A stretch of 5,768 nt of DNA from Bacteroidota bacterium (lineage in GTDB: Bacteria > Bacteroidota > Bacteroidia > Flavobacteriales_D > Sanyastnellaceae): positions 1-5,768 of the forward strand of contig JAQCID010000083.1 in NCBI GenBank assembly GCA_027618855.1. Direction: 5' to 3'. The notes under the pieces are model-generated. The model was not told the DNA's origin. It saw nothing but the letters and a program-made list of their open reading frames with translations, and ran no database searches. Positions 1-5,768 of this stretch are shown here, piece after piece. A program made the translations under genes and the position numbers. How positions within the stretch are numbered: the first letter of the stretch is position 1; every line of letters begins with the position of its first letter.

Positions 1-3000
1 CGCACTTGCCTGACCTGTATAATCAAACTTAAGCGCTTGAGTCATGTCGTATTTCACGGAATAATTCCGATTCCAGTTCCAAGATTTGAGGACCTGAGTC
101 TGAATCAACAGACTTGTCTCTACGCCAAGTAAATCGGCCGTATTGTTTCTCACTTCACTGGTCTCATACAACCTCTCCATTTGGGTGTTCAATGACACTT
201 GTTTCGGGAGCAAGTAAAAATTGAAATCCTTCAGCCATTTCAGCATTTCGCTTTCTCTAATCAACTTGATATTTGAGAATGGTTTGTGCTGCTTAGGTCT
301 GTTCTGCCAGTTGTAGGCCAAACCTCCCCTATGCTCTCTATTCAAACGAAATTTGGTGTTTATATCTCTGCGATACAACTCATTAAAACTATAGCTTCCC
401 GTAAAATTGCTTATTTTAAGAAATGAAAACGGACCTGAGGATTCCGAACCTCCTCCTCCAGAACGACCTCCTCCCCTTCCATTCATCATCGCTGCGTCCC
501 CGCCCATGGACTCACGGTCAGATGTCACGTCATCCTTCGATCTCGAATCGCTTTCGTTTCGGCTATTTCTATCTCGAGAGCCACCTCCTCCTCCAGATCC
601 GAATTGCGGATTAATTTTAATACTGGCAAAATTGATGCTTCTAAGTCGGTTTACTTCTTGGGTTTTATTTAAGCGTTCTGGCGACAAGTCAAGATCATCA
701 AGCTCAATGTCAGGAGATAGAGGGTCGTATTGAGGTGTACTCACTTGCTCCGAATAACCGACATACATCGGAAGAGATACCCCTAAATTTTGAGGCAAAA
801 GCTTCCCGAGTTGAATCGTGCCATTTGCGTCAATTCCACGTATTGTTTCTCTTGAGCGTTCTTGAACCCGTTGCTCGAGACCTCCCCAGCCCGGAGTGGA
901 CATGTTTGCGGCTACGCTTACGTTTCCGAGATCCGCCAGAGTCGCGTTGACTCTTGCGACCGCAGCCCATCCCCCTTCTTCGTTAAAGTCCGAGAGACGC
1001 AATTCGTTCGCCCAAATCACAGCACATTTATTCAGACCATCATCTGAGTTACTGAACACATTGGAATCCTTGTCAGGATTTCTTATCCCAATCATCACCG
1101 TCACCACATTTGCAAGGTTGGGGTTTCCTTTTACAGAGATTCTTGCGACCCCATCGTACTCAGAATATTCTTGAGAAAGCGGCTGCAAAGAAGGTCTGTT
1201 TATTTTCAAATTCTGCAATTTCTGCAGTTCTATATCCATGTTGTTTTCCAGCGGCCAAATCATGTCTTCGTCTCCTGTATACCAGGGAGTAACCGAAAGT
1301 GGTATCTCATACTCGTAATAGTTTGCATCGAAGTCACTGCCCAGTCGAACAAAAGCCGTCAAGTCTCCGTCGTTTAAAGCCGTACCATCGGGACCCGCTT
1401 CAGCATGGAAGTACATCCGCATACGCTTGTACATCCGCATGTCGTAATTGATGTTCCGATAAGCAGCACGCGCATCACCGTCTATAAGGTCGCATACCTC
1501 CATCGCTAAAGACTGCTCATTCAGACGGCGTTGATTTGCTGTAGCCACATCAATTTCTCGAAGAATCCCAGGTGGGGTAACATATGCCACTGGCTCGCGA
1601 TTTCCGTTTTCTTCAATATTTACAGCTGAGATATTAAAACTCGTCGCTGACGGATCTTCTGGTTCTATTTCTTGCTCCCCCGCTAGAGACCCTTCATACT
1701 TCCTCCATTCTCCTCTCACAAGATCCATCCTCGCAAAACGCATCGTGACCGGTTGACTCCAACCCTTCATAAATACACGCATAAAACGTATCGATCTGAA
1801 ATCCGAAATACTTCCTACACGTTTTTCATATTCGCGCACTGGAATTTTAAATTGATACCACTTGATGGGCTTCTGTTCGTTAGACGAAGCACTTTGGCTT
1901 AACGTTTCGTAAACGTCCGTAATATAATTGTTGCCCACATTTGCCTCGCCCAAATCTGAAGGGCGCATAGAAATCTTGTACTGATAATAACTTTCTATCG
2001 TTCCCAAGGTGATGTCTTGGTTGATGTCCTCACTGTTGGGGATTGTTGTTGCGGTTATGGGATAACCATCTGGCGACCCCGTATTCGAGTTGCCCTCGTA
2101 GCGACTAAAATACTTGTATCGATCTATAATGTTTTCCTCCAGAGCTTGAGAAGTCGGGTTTCTGAAATATCTGAAATCGTCTGATGAAGGATCGTTTTCA
2201 ATGGTCGCCATCGCTTCGGGAGTTAAAATATTTGACTCCTCTAAATCCGTCAACCAATCTGCAAAATGCTCTCTTTCTACAGATGAGTTCATTCCGTCTA
2301 ACCCTACGTCTTGCAATGAATAATTCCCGGAAGAATTATCGAATGCATTGACAACATTGAAAGTAGAAGGGTCCGGATAGATCGCCCAAGAACTCGTGTC
2401 TGTGGGGAGGTCAGTACTTGTTGCTGAAGGCAGACCATTCTCAAATTCTAGCTGGCTATCGTTGAGAAGATCTTCACTTACATTTCCAAGGTTAAAATAA
2501 ATATCTCCGCCTGTGGTGTTCTCTGAATCCTCATTAAACGGGTCCATGATCCAAAACTGGATGTACTCAATGTTTGCAGATTCGAAGTCTGTCGTGGTCA
2601 GTGCCCTTTGGATACCACCCCAACGTGATGAAGGATCCTCAAGACCACCATTTTCATCAAATCCGGCGGAATAGCCTTGCGCACCTTCAGGAAGCTCATA
2701 ATTATAAGGCCCTCTCTCGCTTGGCCAGTAGGACAAATCAAATGTAGGAATGTTTCTCGGAGTTCCAGGCTGATAATCCCTGTTGGGGAATATTTCTTGT
2801 TCCAATATTTGACGCATTCTGTGATCTTGCCTCACATCGTCTGAGACTTGACCATCTGCCAAACCACTCCCTGAATAAAACGAAGGATCAATGGTATACC
2901 ACGAAAGGGCAGCCCGGTTGTAACCATAAAGCAAACTGTCTTCAATCGCAGATTCGGGGAATAAATCATCTTGAAGTTTCGGTGTAGAGGCGAGGAACCA

Positions 3001-5568
3001 TCTTGAGACCGATCGAATATCTATCGTAGATTGACTGCCCTCAAAGTCGTCAATATATGCATTCCCTTCTTCGCCGATGGCACGACTGTGACCGGGAATA
3101 AGGTAGGCACCTTCCGCACTCACATCAAGAGTTGAGGTCGCAGTAGTCTCATAAAAAGGAAGTTTATCTACCAGTTCTGTTAAAAATCTACTTTCAGTTT
3201 GCCATGAGAAATCCGCACCGAAGATGGTGTTGTTCACGGGCTCATCTCCAATATTTACTTTCTGAGTGAGCGGGCGCTCACGCATATTTAAAAACGTAAA
3301 GTCATCACTTGCCACATAATCGAACCTGGTACCCAGGAGTGTCTTTGTTTGAATGTTAAAGAGGGAATTGCTTTCCAGGGACACCCTGATGGTTTGGCCT
3401 GATTCCAGAAGACCATCATTGATAATTCTCACTCTACCCAAATTGTAGTCTACTGTATAATCTCGGTTTTCAACCAGACGGACACCACCCGCAGTAACAG
3501 TCACGGACCCCTCAGGAACATTCAGTGCATTCAGCGCGATTTCGGAACTGCTTTGCGATTGAAAGCGACCCTTAATGTGGTAGCGATTTAAAGAAGGTAT
3601 TTGCTGCGCTGCAGTCTTCGTGGAATCGTAGAGTGGATCAAAAACGAGCGTCTGAATAAGTGCGCCCGCCAAATTGGGGTCGCTTACCCTGGCCTCAATG
3701 ACCGCACGCAAATTGTCACCAAATGGTTCTACGGAAGGGAAGAAAATCCTACCGTTTTGGCTGTTAATGGTACCTCCTTCAGTCGCTGCATTGTCAATAT
3801 AGTCAAACACACCATCCGGGTTGGGCATCGTGTTGATATCCATTCTATCTAAACCCAAAAGCTGTAACAAGAGGGTTCCATCTAGTGGATCACGTGGGAT
3901 ATAATTGAGATCTACCCCTGTAGAAGGATCATTGTACCAAATATCTAAACGGAATTCTTCCTGACTTACACCGAACGCTTTCATAGAATAAACATTCTTC
4001 ATCATCCCTTCCCAAAGAGGTGATGGATCACCATTGCTTAGCGCAAGCTGTGTAATGCTCGATTTGAGCATTTTCAATACCAGCGCACCCATGGCTTCAT
4101 CCGTACCTGAACCTGTCGTATAACCATCTTGTGCGAGCGTTCCGACCTGATATGTTTCTCCATTCAGGGTGTATTCATAAGCTACGGCAAGAACTTCAGC
4201 ATTATTGAGGGATTGTCTTAATGAGATAAATCCAAGTTTCGAATTGAATGAGAATTCGGAAGAAGTCAACTTCCGCGCATTGCCCACCCTCTCATAGTGA
4301 ACCCCTTGTTCGAACCCCATATTCATCGCTACAATGGCCGCATTTGCGCCCGTATAGCCCATCACTTCATCGTTATTCACCAGGTCATCGAACAGATCGT
4401 TGTTTGCATTGTTTGCTGCACGATTAGATGTCGGAAAAGTCTCCGGACCGTTAGATAATTGCTTGACAGCCAAGTTTGAAGACATATAATCCGGATGTTC
4501 ACCCAGATCCGTGACAGCGATAATGTTTCTGACGTCTTGCGTGTTCGCCTGTGTATTCACAACCCAAACCTCGATTCTATTGATCGCTGCACCCGAATTT
4601 GGAACAGGCAAAGATCTCATCGCATTGTCGTACTGATTGCGGAAATACTGTGAAAGGAAATAATGACGATTCGCTTCGTAATCATCTGCGCGGATATCAA
4701 AATCTTGCGTTTGTGCGCCACCCTCAACTTCAATCTCCTTGCGTTCACCCTTTTGTTGAGAAAGTACTGTTGAATTGTAGAGCTTGCCCCACTGAGTCTC
4801 GAACTTCACACCGAAAAGACTTTGAGATCCGGTAATGAGTGTCCCTTGGAGGGGAAGAGAAATATTTCCCGCTTCAATATTCTTGAGTATATCGTCTTCC
4901 TCACCCTGAAAACCGATGTTCATTTGGTTTTCGAAATCGAACAGAGATTCTGTGTTATACTGCGTCCCAAGCTCAATCTTATCTCCGATTTTACCCGTGA
5001 TATTTAATTGAATTCTTTGGTCAAAATCGAATGTGGTCACGCGTCGTTGACGTTCGGGGATTCTAGGGTTTTCTGTATTCGAACTGTTGATGCCAAACGT
5101 AAGTTCAGCAGTTCCTTGGGGAATGATTTCAATTTCATTCGTTCCGAAAAGCATTTCGAACAGCTCCGAATCTATTTCAAGTTTGGGCGCAAATCCACGA
5201 GAAGCCTCGTCATCTTCTTCTTGCAATTCATCCCAAAATTCAGATAAATTTCCCTGCATGTCATAATTCAGGAATTCATCCAAAGAAAACAAAGATGCCG
5301 GACGAAAGTCAAGTGTGTCACCGATGGTTTGGGCCACTATATACTGATCCGAGAGAGGATCATAGGTGACACCATAATTAAAGTTTGAAGGCCAATCAAG
5401 GGAGATTCCACCAGGATATTCAACGGGGTTAAATGTATCCTCTCCTCCATGTGGGAAAGGTAAATTAATCACAGAAGAGTCCGCTTCCTGTGCATAAAAT
5501 GAGGCGCTAAAAACAGATGCCGCTAAGACAAAAAGAATCGCTGTGCCTTGTATTTTCACCTTATTCAC
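1..5568 (-). CDS. sprA: Type IX secretion system outer-membrane translocon SprA (Sov), 3'-truncated by window edge
   Basis: SprA is the outer-membrane translocon of the T9SS: a single chain forming a very large (36-strand) beta-barrel with a lateral gate that works with PorV. It exports cargo with T9SS C-terminal signals, including gliding adhesins. The frame is open for 1856 codons from GTG 5568 to the left edge, without stop or frameshift. In order: signal peptide (1-26); NPRIPERQR and IQLNITGKIGDK (about 167-197); YNTESLFDFENQM and NIEAGNISLPLQG (204-241); GSQSLFGVKF (247-256); RIEVWVVN (331-338); MMKNVYSM (522-529); TVTAGG, then DYTVDYNLGRV (about 690-713); ERPLTQKVNIGDE (764-776); YIDDFEGS (838-845); WPSERGPYN (948-956); EYIQFWIMDPF (1001-1011); DVGLDG (1087-1092); SIRFMR (1259-1264); LVRGEWRKYEG (1283-1293); TPPGILREID (1331-1340); NELRLSDFNEEGGWAA (1521-1536); GWGGLEQRV (1560-1568). 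These are family signatures known from established SprA proteins. Homologues are about 2400-2500 residues, so roughly a quarter is missing at the C terminus. Whether the strain glides cannot be told from this gene. Confidence 0.96.
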   Translation of the reverse strand, partial: MNKVKIQGTAILFVLAASVFSASFYAQEADSSVINLPFPHGGEDTFNPVEYPGGISLDWPSNFNYGVTYDPLSDQYIVAQTIGDTLDFRPASLFSLDEFLNYDMQGNLSEFWDELQEEDDEASRGFAPKLEIDSELFEMLFGTNEIEIIPQGTAELTFGINSSNTENPRIPERQRRVTTFDFDQRIQLNITGKIGDKIELGTQYNTESLFDFENQMNIGFQGEEDDILKNIEAGNISLPLQGTLITGSQSLFGVKFETQWGKLYNSTVLSQQKGERKEIEVEGGAQTQDFDIRADDYEANRHYFLSQYFRNQYDNAMRSLPVPNSGAAINRIEVWVVNTQANTQDVRNIIAVTDLGEHPDYMSSNLAVKQLSNGPETFPTSNRAANNANNDLFDDLVNNDEVMGYTGANAAIVAMNMGFEQGVHYERVGNARKLTSSEFSFNSKLGFISLRQSLNNAEVLAVAYEYTLNGETYQVGTLAQDGYTTGSGTDEAMGALVLKMLKSSITQLALSNGDPSPLWEGMMKNVYSMKAFGVSQEEFRLDIWYNDPSTGVDLNYIPRDPLDGTLLLQLLGLDRMDINTMPNPDGVFDYIDNAATEGGTINSQNGRIFFPSVEPFGDNLRAVIEARVSDPNLAGALIQTLVFDPLYDSTKTAAQQIPSLNRYHIKGRFQSQSSSEIALNALNVPEGSVTVTAGGVRLVENRDYTVDYNLGRVRIINDGLLESGQTIRVSLESNSLFNIQTKTLLGTRFDYVASDDFTFLNMRERPLTQKVNIGDEPVNNTIFGADFSWQTESRFLTELVDKLPFYETTATSTLDVSAEGAYLIPGHSRAIGEEGNAYIDDFEGSQSTIDIRSVSRWFLASTPKLQDDLFPESAIEDSLLYGYNRAALSWYTIDPSFYSGSGLADGQVSDDVRQDHRMRQILEQEIFPNRDYQPGTPRNIPTFDLSYWPSERGPYNYELPEGAQGYSAGFDENGGLEDPSSRWGGIQRALTTTDFESANIEYIQFWIMDPFNEDSENTTGGDIYFNLGNVSEDLLNDSQLEFENGLPSATSTDLPTDTSSWAIYPDPSTFNVVNAFDNSSGNYSLQDVGLDGMNSSVEREHFADWLTDLEESNILTPEAMATIENDPSSDDFRYFRNPTSQALEENIIDRYKYFSRYEGNSNTGSPDGYPITATTIPNSEDINQDITLGTIESYYQYKISMRPSDLGEANVGNNYITDVYETLSQSASSNEQKPIKWYQFKIPVREYEKRVGSISDFRSIRFMRVFMKGWSQPVTMRFARMDLVRGEWRKYEGSLAGEQEIEPEDPSATSFNISAVNIEENGNREPVAYVTPPGILREIDVATANQRRLNEQSLAMEVCDLIDGDARAAYRNINYDMRMYKRMRMYFHAEAGPDGTALNDGDLTAFVRLGSDFDANYYEYEIPLSVTPWYTGDEDMIWPLENNMDIELQKLQNLKINRPSLQPLSQEYSEYDGVARISVKGNPNLANVVTVMIGIRNPDKDSNVFSNSDDGLNKCAVIWANELRLSDFNEEGGWAAVARVNATLADLGNVSVAANMSTPGWGGLEQRVQERSRETIRGIDANGTIQLGKLLPQNLGVSLPMYVGYSEQVSTPQYDPLSPDIELDDLDLSPERLNKTQEVNRLRSINFASIKINPQFGSGGGGGSRDRNSRNESDSRSKDDVTSDRESMGGDAAMMNGRGGGRSGGGGSESSGPFSFLKISNFTGSYSFNELYRRDINTKFRLNREHRGGLAYNWQNRPKQHKPFSNIKLIRESEMLKWLKDFNFYLLPKQVSLNTQMERLYETSEVRNNTADLLGVETSLLIQTQVLKSWNWNRNYSVKYDMTQALKFDYTGQASA
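448..462 (-). repeat. 15-nt direct repeat, copy 2 (encodes SGGGG)
   Basis: An exact copy of the 15-mer at 583-597 (plus strand acctcctcctccaga), in the same codon phase, 135 nt (45 codons) apart. It encodes Ser-Gly-Gly-Gly-Gly near the C-terminal end of the low-complexity linker. Confidence 0.8.
583..597 (-). repeat. 15-nt direct repeat, copy 1 (encodes SGGGG)
   Basis: Exact match to 448-462 and in the same codon phase. It encodes Ser-Gly-Gly-Gly-Gly at the N-terminal end of the linker. The GGA triplet run could allow in-frame length change by slippage or recombination between copies; that is inference. Confidence 0.8.
925..1800 (-). other. Second SprA_N-like conserved region of SprA
   Basis: Residues about 1257-1548 hold a second highly conserved block: FRSIRFMRVFMKGWSQPVTM, RFARMDLVRGEWRKYEG, YVTPPGILREID, NEQSLAMEVCDL, a tyrosine/arginine-rich DMRMYKRMRMY segment, and NKCAVIWANELRLSDF with GGWAAVARVN and ADLGNV. 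Its end resembles the end of the N-terminal block (EVW plus N, then a DLG), consistent with an internally repeated domain. The domain naming is from memory of the family; the motif order is read directly from the sequence. Confidence 0.65.
1411..1440 (-). repeat. 12-nt imperfect-tandem repeat inside sprA
   Basis: The 12-mer gtacatccgcat (plus strand) occurs at 1411-1422 and 1429-1440, separated by 6 nt, in the same codon phase. The coding strand reads MRMY-KR-MRMY (residues 1377-1386). SprA proteins usually have an R-x-YKRLKM-type segment here, so this looks like a conserved protein motif with chance or duplication-derived identity at the DNA level. Confidence 0.6.
4501..5181 (-). other. N-terminal SprA_N-type conserved region of SprA
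   Basis: Residues about 130-356 carry the most recognisable part of SprA: LFGTNEIEIIPQGTAELTFG (start about 141), FDFDQRIQLNITGKIGD (180-196), LFDFENQMNIGFQGEEDDIL (209-228), SLPLQGTLITGSQSLFGVKF (237-256), SQQKGERKEIEVEGGAQTQ (270-288), NRHYFLSQYFRNQYD (300-314) and RIEVWVVN...NIIAVTDLG (331-356). All motifs are in one frame and in the expected order. The region begins after an acidic linker (EEDDEAS, about 117-123). Confidence 0.85.
5491..5568 (-). other. SprA signal peptide
   Basis: Residues 1-26 show a short basic N-region (MNKVKIQG), a hydrophobic core (TAILFVLAASVF) and a small-residue C-region ending SFYA before QEADSS. This fits Sec export to the periplasm and then outer-membrane insertion. 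The exact cleavage point is uncertain: A26/Q27 resembles many Bacteroidota signal peptides, but the -3 residue is Phe, so cleavage after S23 is an alternative. No lipobox cysteine is present, so it is not a lipoprotein. Confidence 0.8.
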
Positions 5569-5595
5569 GTGTTCGTCCTGCTATTCAGTTCTAGT
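5569..5595 (-). other. ruvA-sprA intergenic spacer (27 bp)
   Basis: The spacer between the ruvA stop codon and the sprA GTG has no hairpin followed by a T-run and no recognisable Bacteroidota promoter pair (TTTG / TAnnTTTG). The likeliest reading is that sprA is transcribed by read-through from upstream of ruvA. A promoter inside ruvA, outside this window, cannot be excluded. An in-frame TAG at 5583-5581 means sprA cannot begin further upstream than this spacer. Confidence 0.6.
5576..5579 (-). promoter_or_regulatory. Putative ribosome-binding site of sprA (AGGA)
   Basis: On the coding strand AGGA sits 7 nt upstream of the GTG at 5568, a normal Shine-Dalgarno spacing. It would lie 16 nt from the alternative in-frame GTG at 5559, so it favours the upstream start. 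Bacteroidota rely only weakly on Shine-Dalgarno pairing, so this is supportive rather than decisive. Confidence 0.45.
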
Positions 5596-5768
5596 TCAAA
5601 GCTCCTTTAATGCCTGTTTTATTAGGACCTCCAGCGTATAATCGCTGTCGGAATTTTCCAGTATTCGGCTGAGTGTCTTCTCTACCCTTGACTTGTCAAA
5701 ACCTAGAGTTGCCAAAGCAAGTAACGCTTCATTCTTCACAGTATTGTGCAGCGAAGATATTCCCAGCA
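5596..5768 (-). CDS. ruvA: Holliday junction branch-migration protein RuvA, C-terminal fragment
   Basis: RuvA is the tetrameric DNA-binding subunit of the RuvAB complex. It clamps Holliday junctions in the cytoplasm and recruits the RuvB motor for branch migration during recombinational repair. Only the last 56 codons are visible, ending in TGA at 5598-5596; the 5' part lies beyond the right edge. The fragment matches RuvA domain III, the small helical domain that contacts RuvB: it contains NEALLALATLGFDKSRVEK, then TLSRILE, and ends EVLIKQALKEL. The alternating Leu/Ala helix followed by LGF and a lysine-rich C-terminal helix with a terminal KEL are typical of this domain in Bacteroidota. The reading frame is intact up to the edge. 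sprA starts 27 bp downstream on the same strand with no terminator between them, so cotranscription is likely. Identity is confident from the motif and from the neighbouring gene; the N-terminal domains cannot be assessed here. Confidence 0.9.
   Translation of the reverse strand, partial: LGISSLHNTVKNEALLALATLGFDKSRVEKTLSRILENSDSDYTLEVLIKQALKEL

Larger units (their letters stand above)
421..600 (-). other. Gly/Ser-rich charged low-complexity linker in SprA
   Basis: Residues 1657-1716 consist almost entirely of Gly, Ser, Asp, Glu, Arg and Asn. The stretch starts GSGGGGGSRDRNSRNESDSR, continues through an acidic/basic middle (SKDDVTSDRES) and a short GGDAAMMN, and ends GRGGGRSGGGGSESSG. It sits between the conserved SINFASIKINPQF segment and FLKISNFTGSYSFNELY, which look like barrel-strand sequence. 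The frame is intact on both sides, so it is an in-frame disordered loop, not an error. From memory, this junction is much shorter in well-known SprA proteins. Confidence 0.75.

Noticed and set aside
583..597. Coding-strand GGAGGAGGAGG as an internal ribosome-binding site
   Set aside because: No ATG, GTG or TTG follows at a suitable distance with an open frame other than sprA, and the sequence is explained by a glycine run. The same holds for the copy at 448-462.
407..733. Plus-strand open frame of 108 codons with proline runs (PPPPERPPP, PPPPPDP)
   Set aside because: It is the exact antisense of the Gly/Ser-rich linker of sprA: GGA/GGT codons read as TCC/ACC or CCT on the other strand. It has no family resemblance, and the opposing frame is strongly supported.
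735..1377. Several overlapping plus-strand open frames of 60-92 codons
   Set aside because: They overlap each other and lie antisense to conserved SprA motifs (NELRLSDF, GGLEQRV, LVRGEWRKYEG nearby). Their translations show no domain, signal peptide or consistent ribosome-binding site.
3601..3852. Plus-strand open frame of 83 codons
   Set aside because: Antisense to SprA residues about 573-656, which read as a continuous conserved stretch; no recognisable protein.
4599..5247. Three consecutive plus-strand open frames (about 60-79 codons each)
   Set aside because: They lie antisense to the best-conserved N-terminal part of SprA. The end-to-end arrangement is chance and the products resemble nothing known.
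1..5568. Possibility that sprA is a broken gene or contains a frameshift
   Set aside because: All 1856 triplets were checked on the minus strand. There is no stop, and family motifs stay in a single frame from the signal peptide to the left edge.
1..5768. Search for tRNA, rRNA, CRISPR, insertion sequences, attachment sites and riboswitches
   Set aside because: The window is almost wholly coding. Only 27 bp are intergenic, and no repeat arrays, terminal inverted repeats or structured RNA motifs were seen.

Overview
The window is nearly all coding on the minus strand. It holds two genes typical of the phylum Bacteroidota: the 3' end of ruvA (Holliday-junction helicase subunit) and, 27 bp downstream, about the first three quarters of sprA (outer-membrane translocon of the type IX secretion system, T9SS, also needed for gliding motility). 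SprA (called Sov in Porphyromonas) is confined to Bacteroidota and close relatives. The ruvA-sprA order is familiar from Flavobacteriia, so a flavobacterium-like genome is the best guess. This assignment rests on recognised protein motifs, not on a database search.

Layout, in transcription order (right to left): 5768-5596 encodes the last 56 residues of RuvA. Positions 5595-5569 are a short spacer with a plausible AGGA ribosome-binding site and no terminator. Positions 5568-1 form one uninterrupted reading frame of 1856 codons that starts at a GTG and runs off the left edge. I read this frame triplet by triplet and found no stop and no frameshift. Conserved SprA signatures appear in the expected order: signal peptide, N-terminal SprA_N-type region, long middle region, a second SprA_N-like region ending in an EVW/NELRLS-type block, then barrel-type segments. 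Family members are about 2400-2500 residues long, so roughly 550-650 C-terminal residues should lie outside the window.

The two genes probably share a transcript but do unrelated jobs: RuvA acts on DNA in the cytoplasm, SprA is exported and forms the very large secretion barrel in the outer membrane. The most distinctive local feature is a Gly/Ser-rich, charged, low-complexity stretch of about 60 residues (about 1657-1716) in the C-terminal part of SprA. I found no RNA genes, mobile elements, CRISPR arrays or new gene system. Open frames on the plus strand are antisense shadows of sprA.
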